A stretch of DNA of 49,738 bases from Clostridium sp. CAG:411 (GTDB taxonomy: Bacteria > Bacillota > Clostridia > Lachnospirales > Lachnospiraceae), in the NCBI GenBank assembly GCA_000437275.1, contig FR899710.1:1-49738 (forward strand), read 5' to 3'. Shown here piece after piece: positions 33,901 through 41,611 of the stretch. Under the pieces are notes generated by a model. That model searched no databases and had not been told where the DNA came from. It saw nothing but the letters and a program-made list of their open reading frames with translations. Positions within the stretch are counted from its first letter, which is position 1, and each line of letters opens with the position of its first letter. The position numbers and the translations under genes were made by a program.

Positions 33901-34350
33901 AAAATGTTGATTTTTTCCCAATTTACAACTATGTTGGATCGAATTGGAAAAGAGTTAGAGAAAGAAAAGATTTCTTATTATAAACTAACGGGAGCCACAA
34001 AGAAAGAGCAACGAATTGAGATGGCAAATGATTTTAATGAGAATGAAGTACCTGTATTTTTAATTTCCCTTCGTGCTGGAGGAACGGGGCTTAATCTGGT
34101 TGGTGCAGATATGGTAATACATTTTGACCCTTGGTGGAATTTAGCAGCACAAAACCAAGCCACAGACCGCGCACACCGTATAGGACAAAAGCGGGCAGTT
34201 ACTGTTTTTAAAATGATAGCAGCACAGAGTATAGAAGAAAAAATACTGGCATTACAGGAGAAAAAGAAGGATTTGGCGGATCAGATTATTTCGGATGAAG
34301 GTATGTCAGAAGGTCGGTTTACCAGAGAAGATTTACTGGAAATTTTATAG
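30925..34350 (+). CDS. SNF2-family helicase/ATPase with SWIM zinc finger
   Basis: 1141 residues from ATG 30925. An N-terminal SWIM finger (CECEAYRSIPGYCKH) is at about residues 75-95. It is followed by a long region of the bacterial SNF2-associated type. The C-terminal helicase has Walker A DDMGLGKTLQ (Lys near 701), motif II VIDEAQYIKN (DEAQ instead of DEAH), motif III LTGTPIENRLSELW, and motifs V-VI SLRAGGTGLNLVGAD and QATDRAHRIGQ. Such proteins translocate on DNA. Cellular roles in Firmicutes are poorly defined, with chromosome maintenance or defence both proposed. It splits the ybaB-recR pair, so recR may depend on its transcription. Confidence 0.93.
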   Translation: MALTEDLIKHHTTAAAFRKGKQLVSQNAVEDLLIERDEQEQIQYLNGKVSGNVEPYYNVSVDYDEKRQEITATHCECEAYRSIPGYCKHIVALSLVAIEQEKKQEKENYPVVNDFIEFLEDVEKIQRKQKSETKEQKLRRLLGIGTVKKGMEVPKQQSDTTILKMLDRLAKNVQDQVYYGIESQEKIEIEPHLYRENGYGSLCVSFRIGGKKKYVLKSLEEFVELMESREYFSYGKNLSFVHARENFVQTSLPLLDFIIGYVNLKGKGQRRSFYYGPATKEILLNGLLFEQLFLAIEASAELRGAQWNGMSYETILGATKGENFYLQRKNPELELQLEKTEGGAYLEFPEMQIMLGTTEIFIVDHNMIYHCKEGFCKDLRIILEQLDKGRMQSLFIADEDLQSVCASIMPKLSKYFRVREKFIAIEEYQPPEAEIFMYLDDDKEIGVTCRVECQYGSQKYRIFETTDSSVYRDIAKEAACIQLLERYFVQARRKYSDFMILEEDKLYELLAEGIDELNEIGHVFATEEFKKNGIRQTPSVDLGVSIQSNLLDLSVQSEQLPYAELDAILNSYKLRKRYHRLKDGQFLELEDSSLSVLSELADGLELTEKELKKGTIRLPKHRALFIDAVLRDAGEQVHVHRNQLFKELIRNIKNVEDSDYEIPAQQYPVLRSYQKKGYRWLRTIREYGFGGILADDMGLGKTLQMITLFQAVKEEWQQGKKENTILALVVCPASLVYNWESEIAKFAPTLTTQIISGTAGARKQLIQEGKSKDVWITSYDLLKRDYEQYQECYFDIHVIDEAQYIKNASTQAAKAVKSISSNTRIALTGTPIENRLSELWSIFDFLMPGLLFSYKHFKEEIETAIVNGTNKDGQPDTKASIRLKNMVRPFILRRLKEDVLKDLPKKMEHVVYAKMEGEQQKLYDARVQMLKQSLENQTDEQFKNNKIQILSELTRLRQICCDPLLCYEDYKGASAKLSLCMEMIADAVESGHKMLIFSQFTTMLDRIGKELEKEKISYYKLTGATKKEQRIEMANDFNENEVPVFLISLRAGGTGLNLVGADMVIHFDPWWNLAAQNQATDRAHRIGQKRAVTVFKMIAAQSIEEKILALQEKKKDLADQIISDEGMSEGRFTREDLLEIL

Positions 34351-34416
34351 AGGTGCAGGGTTAAAAATACTTGCGGAAACCGTAGCATAAAAATAATAGA
34401 AAAAGGATGACAAGTG

Positions 34417-35013
34417 ATGGATTATTATAGTGGACAAATTAGCAAATTAATTGAGGAACTATCAAAATTGCCGGGAATCGGAGCAAAGTCCGCCCAACGT
34501 CTGGCATTCCATATTATTAACCTTCCTAAGGAGCAGGTGGAAGAACTGGCAAAGACGATTTTGGATGCCAAAAATACAGTACGTTACTGTAAAAATTGTT
34601 ATACGTTGACCGATGACGAATTATGCCCAATTTGTAAAAACAAAGAGAGAAACCATAAAGTAATCATGGTAGTGGAGAATCCAAGAGATCTGGCAGCATA
34701 TGAAAAGACACAGAAATTTGATGGGGTATATCATGTACTGCATGGAGCAATTTCCCCTATGCTTGGAATAGGACCAGGGGATATTAAATTAAAAGAGTTA
34801 ATCTTGCGTTTACAGGGAGATGTAGATGAAGTGATTATTGCCACCAATTCCAGTCTGGAAGGTGAGACAACCGCTATGTATATCAGTAAGTTAATAAAAC
34901 CAACGGGAATAAAAGTAACGCGAATTGCCAGCGGGGTACCTGTGGGTGGAGATTTGGAATATATAGACGAGGTAACACTTTTACGAGCCCTTGAGGGACG
35001 TACAGAATTATAG
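34417..35013 (+). CDS. recR: Recombination mediator RecR
   Basis: 198 residues. ATG 34417 is chosen over the adjacent GTG at 34414, with AAAGGATG upstream. A helix-hairpin-helix PGIGAKSAQRLAFHI opens the protein. The four-cysteine zinc site CKNCYTLTDDELCPIC follows, and a Toprim domain with VMVVENPRDLAAYE, then the HVLHGAISPM segment. RecR works with RecO to load RecA at gaps. It begins 66 bases after the helicase gene and ends at a terminator. Confidence 0.96.
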   Translation: MDYYSGQISKLIEELSKLPGIGAKSAQRLAFHIINLPKEQVEELAKTILDAKNTVRYCKNCYTLTDDELCPICKNKERNHKVIMVVENPRDLAAYEKTQKFDGVYHVLHGAISPMLGIGPGDIKLKELILRLQGDVDEVIIATNSSLEGETTAMYISKLIKPTGIKVTRIASGVPVGGDLEYIDEVTLLRALEGRTEL

Positions 35014-35020
35014 AAAAAGA

Positions 35021-35052
35021 AAAAAAGCTGTTGTCAATCAACAGCTTTTTTT
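35021..35052 (+). terminator. Intrinsic terminator after recR
   Basis: AAAAAAGCTGTTG-TCAAT-CAACAGCTTTTTTT, a perfect stem with U-tract. Confidence 0.95.
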
Positions 35053-35158
35053 CTTCTCAAATCAATGAATATATATAGATTGATAAGAGGGGAGTATTCA
35101 AATGTATGAAAAATTCTTGCAATTATTATTATAGGAATGAGTTGTGGAGAGAGTGTGT

Positions 35159-35214
35159 ACAAACTCTAAAAAAAAAATTTAAAATATAAAAAAAGTATAA
35201 ATTTTGGAGTTTGT
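35159..35214. repeat. Inverted repeat enclosing an A-rich tract
   Basis: ACAAACTCTAAAA (35159-35171) and TTTTGGAGTTTGT (35202-35214) are inverse copies apart from one wobble pair. They flank about 30 bases of nearly pure A/T. The site lies about 110 bp upstream of the LtaS-like promoter. It could be a curved-DNA or protein-binding site. Confidence 0.4.
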
Positions 35215-35308
35215 CGATAATTATGCTTATAAAAGAGTCACTTTTTTTCCGTTCTATTCACATTATATACAAAAAACAAAGTTTGCGTAAATTCCCTGTA
35301 AAAAAGTC

Positions 35309-35337
35309 TTGTGAAAAATAGGAGATTTGAGTATAAT
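35309..35337 (+). promoter_or_regulatory. Promoter of the LtaS-like gene
   Basis: TTGTGA (35309-35314), a 17-bp spacer and TATAAT (35332-35337), predicting a start near 35344. The leader of about 105 nt ends in a hairpin at 35395-35423 (CATAG/CTATG outer stem, GGG/CCC inner) directly before the AAGGAG site at 35433-35438. The rest of the 35053-35448 gap holds no gene. Confidence 0.7.
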
Positions 35338-35448
35338 TTAGAAAGCAAATCTAATTGTTTGCTAAGGATAAGTTAAGTTAAAAAGATGTAAAGTCATAGC
35401 TGGGAAGTACCCCCTGTCTATGCAAAAAAAATAAGGAGAAGATGAAAG

Positions 35449-37569
35449 ATGAAGAGAGAAATCTTTGATAAGATGAAAACAGTATTTCAGAAGATGTTTT
35501 CAAAAAAAGAAGAAAAACAGCACTCAGAAAAATATCTGAAAACCATTGCTTTTTTAAATCGTTATTCCCTAGTGTTTCATGTGTTGATATCCTGCCTCAT
35601 TGTGTTTGGTGTAGAGCTGGTATCTCGTAGGGGATTTGTTTCGGCATGTAGATTTGTTGACTTGCATACGATGGCATTTTTGTACAATGCGTTTATTGTG
35701 TTTTGCTCATTGACGCTAGTGTATTTGTTCCGTAGAAGAGCATTTTTCCGTTTTATTACAGCGGGATTTTGGATGTTCCTTGGAATTATAAACGGTTGTG
35801 TATTATCCAATCGTGTAACTCCTTTTGGGTATACCGATTTAAAGTGCTTACCTGAATTATTTGCAATGTCAAATAATACAAATTACTTTACACCAAGTCA
35901 GATTTCAAGAGTAATATTTGGTGTGGCAATGTTTGTGTTATTCTGTGTCATTTTATTTATAAAAGGACCAAAATATCAGGGAAAGATTCATAAAGTTGTC
36001 GCACCAGCAGCCATTTGTGTACTTGTACTTATTGGATTGCCAATTACAACGCAAGCTGCACAGAGTATAAAAGTTGTGGATGACTATTTCGCAAACATTG
36101 CGCAGGGATATGAAAACTACGGATTTATTTATGGATTCTCTTGTAGTGTTATGGACAGAGGAATGAGTAAACCGGCAGCATATTCAGAACAGACAATTCA
36201 GGACATTGTAGAACAGACAGATGCAAAGAAGAAAAAGACAAAGATAAAGAAGAAAAATCAGCCGAATGTTATTTGTGTCCTTTTGGAGTCTTTTTGTGAC
36301 CCAGAAGAGATTAAATTTTTAAAGACAAATAAGGACCCAATTCCAACGTTCCATGCATTGGAGAAGAAGTATTCGACAGGATATTGCAAAGTGCCTGTTG
36401 TAGGAGCAGGAACTGCAAATACGGAATTTGAGGTACTTACTGGTATGAGTATGGATTATTTTGGTACAGGTGAATATCCATACAAGACAATTTTAAAGAA
36501 GAAATCTTGCGAAAGTGTGGCAGCAGATTTATCTGACATAGGTTATGGTACTCATGTGGTACATAATAATGGAGGAAATTTCTATAGTCGTGCAAATGCA
36601 TTTTCTAAAATGGGATTTGATACATTTACCAGTAAAGAAATGATGAACATTACCCAGTATACTCCAAATGGAAGCTGGGCAACGGATGATATTTTGGTAG
36701 GTGAGACTACAAAGGCGATGGACTCTACACCAAATCAGGCAGACTTTACTTATATTATTACAGTAGGAAGCCATGGAGATTATCCAACAGAAGAAGTGAT
36801 TCAGGACCCTACTTATACGGTAGAGGCTATGGATGATGTAGCAAAGAAGAATCAGTGGACCTATTATATTAACCAGCTTAATGAAGTAGATACCTTTATG
36901 AAAAGTCTTATTAAAGAAATGAGTAAGCGTGACGAAGATACGATTATCGTATTCTTTGGAGATCATTTACCTACTATGGGATTAGAAGATGAGGACATGG
37001 TATCGCATGACATCTATAAGACAAAATATGTAACTTGGAACAATATGGGATTGAAAAAGAAAGATGCAGACTTGTATTCTTATCAGTTGATGGCAAATGT
37101 GACAAACCAGATCGGAATACATGAAGGAACTATCTTAAATTACCATCAGACAGAATCAAAGAGCAAAGATAGAGAGGCATATTTAGCTGGATTAGAGGAA
37201 CTTCAGTACGATATATTATACGGAAAACGTTATTGCTTTAATGGAGAGGACAAATACCCTGCAACTGATTTGGAGATGGGTGTTCAGGATGTAGTAATCG
37301 ACAAAGTAGACGACAGCGCATCTGGAAATCGTGTTGTTTTGTGTGGTACAAACTTTACCAAATGGAGTAAGGTGTATGTAAATGGAAAACGGGTTGGTAC
37401 GACCTATATCAGTGGTAAGATGTTGACAATCAAAAAGCATGATATAAAGGATGGCGATGAGGTTGTGGTAAATCAGCTTGGTTCAGGTGAAACGATTTTC
37501 AGAAGTTCAAATACAATGATTTATCAGGACCCAGATGCGGTTGAGGAAACACCTTCTGTAACAGGGTGA
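35449..37569 (+). CDS. LtaS-like phosphoglycerol transferase (sulfatase family)
   Basis: 706 residues from ATG 35449. The N-terminal third holds about five membrane helices. The extracellular sulfatase domain has the first metal-site segment VICVLLESFCDP, the nucleophile Thr322 in GAGTANTEFEVLTG, FYSRANAFSKMGFD and the second metal site VFFGDHLPTMG. An Ig/TIG-like domain of about 80 residues follows the catalytic domain (VLCGTNFTKWSKVYVNGKRV). Relatives make lipoteichoic acid from phosphatidylglycerol or modify glycans with phosphoglycerol. The extra C-terminal domain is unusual for LtaS. The thioesterase gene starts 15 bases downstream. Confidence 0.9.
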   Translation: MKREIFDKMKTVFQKMFSKKEEKQHSEKYLKTIAFLNRYSLVFHVLISCLIVFGVELVSRRGFVSACRFVDLHTMAFLYNAFIVFCSLTLVYLFRRRAFFRFITAGFWMFLGIINGCVLSNRVTPFGYTDLKCLPELFAMSNNTNYFTPSQISRVIFGVAMFVLFCVILFIKGPKYQGKIHKVVAPAAICVLVLIGLPITTQAAQSIKVVDDYFANIAQGYENYGFIYGFSCSVMDRGMSKPAAYSEQTIQDIVEQTDAKKKKTKIKKKNQPNVICVLLESFCDPEEIKFLKTNKDPIPTFHALEKKYSTGYCKVPVVGAGTANTEFEVLTGMSMDYFGTGEYPYKTILKKKSCESVAADLSDIGYGTHVVHNNGGNFYSRANAFSKMGFDTFTSKEMMNITQYTPNGSWATDDILVGETTKAMDSTPNQADFTYIITVGSHGDYPTEEVIQDPTYTVEAMDDVAKKNQWTYYINQLNEVDTFMKSLIKEMSKRDEDTIIVFFGDHLPTMGLEDEDMVSHDIYKTKYVTWNNMGLKKKDADLYSYQLMANVTNQIGIHEGTILNYHQTESKSKDREAYLAGLEELQYDILYGKRYCFNGEDKYPATDLEMGVQDVVIDKVDDSASGNRVVLCGTNFTKWSKVYVNGKRVGTTYISGKMLTIKKHDIKDGDEVVVNQLGSGETIFRSSNTMIYQDPDAVEETPSVTG

Positions 37570-37584
37570 GAGGCAAGGTAGCAA

Positions 37585-38292
37585 ATGTATACATTTAATG
37601 GAAGAGTCAGATATAGTGAAGTAGGTGCAGATGGAGAACTAACGCTGGAGGCGTTAATGGATTATTTTCAAGACTGTGCCACATTTCATTCAGAAGAAGT
37701 AGGATTTGGTGTAGAGTATCTCATGAAAGAAAAGAAAGGATGGGTATTGCTGTCCTGGCAGATTGAGATCAAACGCTATCCTAAGTTTGGAGAAAAGATA
37801 GCGGTTTCTACAAAAGCCTATGATTTCAAACGGTCTTTTGGTTATCGAAATTTGATGATGCAGGATGAAAATGGAGAATATGTAGCTTTGGCAAATTCCG
37901 TATGGTTATACATGGATTTAGAAAAGATGATGCCTGACAGAGTAGAGCAAGCTCAGGTAGATGCATATACATTAGAGGAGAAGTTCTCTATGGACTATCC
38001 GCCGACCAAAATTAAATTGCCAGAGGTTGTGGTGGAGGAAGGAAAGCCAATCGTGATTGGCAGTCATCAGATTGATACGAATGGACATGTAAATAATGTG
38101 GAGTATCTTCGTATGGCGTGTGAGGCGGTAGGAAAGGTACCGAAAATTCACAATTTTCGTGCCGAATATAAAAAATCTGCTATGTTGGGAAATACGGTGT
38201 ATCCAAAGATATATCGCGAAGCTACAAAAGAGACCGTAGCTTTGTGTACGGAAGATGGCAAAATCTTTGCCACCATAGAATGGAAACAGTAG
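37585..38292 (+). CDS. Acyl-ACP thioesterase (FatA/FatB-like)
   Basis: 235 residues from ATG 37585. The protein is a tandem hot-dog of the acyl-ACP thioesterase family, with the first fold (YFQDCATFHSEEVGFGVEYL, GWVLLSWQIEIKRYP) and the second fold carrying the catalytic Asn/His motif SHQIDTNGHVNNVEYLRM. Bacterial members release free fatty acids from ACP. It probably shares a transcript with the LtaS-like gene. The link to envelope lipids is an inference from the neighbourhood. Confidence 0.88.
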   Translation: MYTFNGRVRYSEVGADGELTLEALMDYFQDCATFHSEEVGFGVEYLMKEKKGWVLLSWQIEIKRYPKFGEKIAVSTKAYDFKRSFGYRNLMMQDENGEYVALANSVWLYMDLEKMMPDRVEQAQVDAYTLEEKFSMDYPPTKIKLPEVVVEEGKPIVIGSHQIDTNGHVNNVEYLRMACEAVGKVPKIHNFRAEYKKSAMLGNTVYPKIYREATKETVALCTEDGKIFATIEWKQ

Positions 38293-38325
38293 ACGATTAC
38301 AAGTGAAATAAAAGTGTAATTTTGA

Positions 38326-38358
38326 AAGGTGCGTACAATAGTTACGTGCCTTTTTTTT
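38326..38358 (+). terminator. Intrinsic terminator after the thioesterase gene
   Basis: AGGTGCGTA/TACGTGCCT, nine pairs including two wobbles, followed by eight T. Confidence 0.85.
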
Positions 38359-38474
38359 CTTAAATTGTAACAATTTTGTAAGAAAAATGTAAGGATTTTA
38401 AATATGCAATAAGGTATTATATAGGAGGGAAAATAACCCAAATAGAAAAGAAAGTTAAGTAGGAGGAAGAAAAA

Positions 38475-39641
38475 ATGAGTAAAAAAGAGAAAATAGGCAA
38501 AACAGTTGGTAAAGTGGTGTTAGGAATAGGAGTTGCAGCTTGTCTGATAGGAAATCTGGCACTGGGTGCATACCAGCTTCGAGAAAGTCAGGCAAACGAT
38601 AAGAAAATCCTAAAATATGTAGACAGACAGTTGAAAAAACAGGCAGAGGAAGCAGAAAAAGAAAACAGCTATCAGGAAGATGGTTATGTGGTAGGAGATT
38701 CCTATGAGATTATGAGTACAAAAGCAATTTCAGATGCATATAAAAGTGGGGATGTATCAAAGCTTTCTAAGAAGGAAAAAGCTACAGAAAAACAGGCAAA
38801 GGAAATTTTAGAAAAGATTACAAAAAAATGCAAGACAGATTATGAAAAAGAACTTGCAGTATATGAATGGATGTATAAGAACATAAGCAACGATTCTTCG
38901 AATACCATTAGTATTTCAAATCGTGCAAGCGATACCTATACACCAGCAGGTGTATTAGGCGGCAAAAAAGCAGTTTGTGTAGGATATGCAACTACATTTC
39001 GTATGTTTATGGAAATGCTGGGCTTAGAGTGCCATGTAGTACATAATGATTATCATTCTTGGGATTTGGTAAAGTTGGATGATAACCAGTGGTATCATGT
39101 GGATGTTTATTCGGATGTATCCTCATCATCCAAATATGCGAACTTTAATATGCCAGATGGAATAGCAGCGGCTGGACATGAGTGGGATGGCTCAGGACTG
39201 CCAGAGGCAACAGGTGTAAAGTATTGTTATCCAGTAAGAAATGCAGTGGAAATAAAGGACTTATATCAGGTGCCAGCTAAAATTAAGCAGGCAATTACAA
39301 AGAAAAAGTCAGGGCTTTATTTTAAGTTTAAAAATAAAGTGACAGATAAAGATATGGCATTGTCTGAGACGATGATGAATGACATATCAAATGCACTTGC
39401 AATTTCAGATACGTTAAATGGGGAGATTTCTGCATCAGCGTATTGGTATGACGATGGTAAGGAAAGTTATGTATTAGCCATTTTTATCTCTAGTTATTCT
39501 GACACACCAAATGATAACAGCGAGTTGGATGAAAAGGTAGTAAAGAAGATTCGAAAGCTTGTTTCAAAGACATTTGATGTTAGATTAACAGACGATATGG
39601 AAGATGTTGTCGATAGGGAGGAAGCATCAAAAGAAAAATAA
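38475..39641 (+). CDS. Membrane-anchored transglutaminase-like protein
   Basis: 388 residues from ATG 38475 with GTAGGAGGAAG upstream. One N-terminal helix (about 12-32) anchors the protein. The transglutaminase-like core carries a complete catalytic triad: Cys168 in KKAVCVGYATTF, His194 in NDYHSWDLV and Asp210 in WYHVDVYSD. Bacterial relatives are mostly cysteine proteases or amidases acting outside the cell. The C-terminal 120 residues are not recognised and end in an acidic tail. It is the first of four closely spaced genes ending with a DHHW protein, so it may act on or near the same surface polymer. Confidence 0.82.
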   Translation: MSKKEKIGKTVGKVVLGIGVAACLIGNLALGAYQLRESQANDKKILKYVDRQLKKQAEEAEKENSYQEDGYVVGDSYEIMSTKAISDAYKSGDVSKLSKKEKATEKQAKEILEKITKKCKTDYEKELAVYEWMYKNISNDSSNTISISNRASDTYTPAGVLGGKKAVCVGYATTFRMFMEMLGLECHVVHNDYHSWDLVKLDDNQWYHVDVYSDVSSSSKYANFNMPDGIAAAGHEWDGSGLPEATGVKYCYPVRNAVEIKDLYQVPAKIKQAITKKKSGLYFKFKNKVTDKDMALSETMMNDISNALAISDTLNGEISASAYWYDDGKESYVLAIFISSYSDTPNDNSELDEKVVKKIRKLVSKTFDVRLTDDMEDVVDREEASKEK

Positions 39642-39656
39642 AATGGAGGATTAGAA

Positions 39657-40145
39657 ATGAAGAGAAAGAGTATTCTTGTATTGCTTATGATTTTTGTAAT
39701 CGGAATTGTAGGCTGCGGCAACAATGCAAAAAAGAGCAATGATATAGATGTTGATGCATTGCAAAAAAAGTTGATGGAGGCAGATACTACGCTGCCTTCC
39801 ATGAAACAGATTAGCAGTAAAGATAAAGAGGGCGAATTAAAGTTTACTGCCTTGTCGGATATAGATTATAGTTTAGTTGATTCATATGCGTATGCTTACG
39901 CAAAAGACGGAACAGCAGAAGAAATAGCGGTTATTGTTTTAAAAGATGAAGCAGATGCAGCAGAATTGATGGAATCGTTGCATAAACATTTGGAAAACAG
40001 AAAGGGAACGATGCAGGCCTATGCACCAGAGCAGGTTTCTATGGTAGAAAATGCGGTTGTAACATATCATGGAGCTTGCGTGACCTTGATTGTCAGTAAT
40101 AAGTGTGGTGTGGTACAGCAGGCATTTGACGCATATTTTAAATAG
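39657..40145 (+). CDS. DUF4358 lipoprotein
   Basis: 162 residues from ATG 39657 with GGAGG upstream. The signal peptide ends in lipobox IVGC with Cys20. The body matches DUF4358 lipoproteins of Clostridia (SYAYAYAKDGTAEEIAVIVLK, then AELMESLHKHLENR and APEQVSMVENAVV). Function unknown. Genes of this family are often next to MBOAT and DHHW genes, as here, which suggests an accessory role in surface acylation. The MBOAT gene starts 11 bases later. Confidence 0.75.
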   Translation: MKRKSILVLLMIFVIGIVGCGNNAKKSNDIDVDALQKKLMEADTTLPSMKQISSKDKEGELKFTALSDIDYSLVDSYAYAYAKDGTAEEIAVIVLKDEADAAELMESLHKHLENRKGTMQAYAPEQVSMVENAVVTYHGACVTLIVSNKCGVVQQAFDAYFK

Positions 40146-40156
40146 GGGAGAGTCAG

Positions 40157-41596
40157 ATGGTTTTTAGCAGCATTGTTTTTTTATGTATGTTTTTACCGAT
40201 TGTATGTATTAGTTATTTCCTGTTACCAAAACAATTGCGAAATATATGGCTTCTGGTGTTTAGTTTGCTTTTCTATGCCTATGGGGAGCCGATTTATATT
40301 TGTATTATGGCATTTTCTACGATATTTGATTATGCCAATGGTAGAGCGATTGATTACTGCAAGAGAAAGGGGAAAAAGTGGGCAAAGGCTGTCCTTGTGC
40401 TTTCTATTGTGGGAAACCTTGGTATGTTAGGATATTTTAAATATACGGACTTTTTATTGGGTTCTATCAATCAAATGACAGGAAGTGATTTTTCACTGCT
40501 GTCTTTGGCATTACCTATAGGAATTTCCTTTTATACGTTTCAGACCATGTCTTATACGATTGATGTATATTTGGGAAAAGTGCAATGCCAGAAGAACTTT
40601 GTAGATTTTGCTATGTATGTATGTTTCTTTCCGCAATTGATTGCAGGACCGATTGTGAAGTATTCTTGTGTGGAACACCAGTTAAAGAATCGAAACGTGA
40701 CGTTGGAGATGGCTGCGCAGGGACTTAGTCGTTTTTCGATTGGACTTGGAAAGAAGGTACTATTAGCAAATCAGGCAGGTGCTTTGTATGAGCAGATAAA
40801 AGGATTTCAGGATGGAGATTGGAGTATGGCGGTAGCATGGCTGGGAGCAATCTCCTATATGTTTCAGATTTACTTCGATTTTTCGGGATATTCAGATATG
40901 GCAATCGGACTTGGAAAAATATTTGGTTTTACCTTCCCTGAAAACTTTAATTACCCCTATGAGGCAAAAAGCATAACGGAGTTTTGGCGAAGATGGCATA
41001 TGACACTTAGTGGATGGTTTCGGGAGTATGTATACATTCCGCTCGGTGGAAATAAAAAAGGATGGAAACGCCAGATTGTTAATTTGTTTATCGTTTGGTT
41101 TTTAACTGGATTATGGCATGGTGCAGGATGGAATTTTGTCATTTGGGGACTTTACTATTTTTTCTTTTTAATATTGGAAAAGGGAATCTGGAACTTGCTG
41201 GGAAAAAGAAAGGGCGAGAAGAAGTCTCATGGAAAAATAGTGGGCATATTGGGAAACCTATGGCAACATGGCTATACATTAGTGATAGTATTGTTTGGAT
41301 GGGTGCTATTTTGTTGTGAAAAGACGGATGAGCTGCTTGTTATGGTAAAAGCAATATTTGGTATAGGAGTTCCTGTCTGGAGTCCTGTAGGGAAGTTTAG
41401 CTGGTTAAATGCACTTCCGTTTTTACTTGTGCTATGTATAGCATCTACCTCATTGCCACAAAAAATTGCAAAACGTGTGGTACTAAATGCGGCAAAAGAG
41501 CCACTTTTATATGTTTACTCTTGCTTGTTATTCGTAGCATGTATGGCATTTTTAATTCGGGGAAGTTACAATCCGTTCTTATATTTTAGATTTTAA
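40157..41596 (+). CDS. MBOAT family O-acyltransferase
   Basis: 479 residues from ATG 40157, GGGGAG upstream. About ten membrane helices are predicted. The AlgI/DltB-type motifs are clear: YTFQTMSYTIDVYLGK, FPQLIAGPIVKY, FDFSGYSDMAIGLGKI, FWRRWHMTLSGWFREYVYIP and the active-site His321 in GLWHGAGWNFVIWG. Such proteins move acyl groups, often acetyl, across the membrane to a partner that loads a surface polymer. The partner is probably the DHHW protein encoded next. There is no dlt operon nearby, so D-alanylation is unlikely. Confidence 0.92.
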   Translation: MVFSSIVFLCMFLPIVCISYFLLPKQLRNIWLLVFSLLFYAYGEPIYICIMAFSTIFDYANGRAIDYCKRKGKKWAKAVLVLSIVGNLGMLGYFKYTDFLLGSINQMTGSDFSLLSLALPIGISFYTFQTMSYTIDVYLGKVQCQKNFVDFAMYVCFFPQLIAGPIVKYSCVEHQLKNRNVTLEMAAQGLSRFSIGLGKKVLLANQAGALYEQIKGFQDGDWSMAVAWLGAISYMFQIYFDFSGYSDMAIGLGKIFGFTFPENFNYPYEAKSITEFWRRWHMTLSGWFREYVYIPLGGNKKGWKRQIVNLFIVWFLTGLWHGAGWNFVIWGLYYFFFLILEKGIWNLLGKRKGEKKSHGKIVGILGNLWQHGYTLVIVLFGWVLFCCEKTDELLVMVKAIFGIGVPVWSPVGKFSWLNALPFLLVLCIASTSLPQKIAKRVVLNAAKEPLLYVYSCLLFVACMAFLIRGSYNPFLYFRF

Positions 41597-41611
41597 GGAT
41601 GGGAGGAAAGT

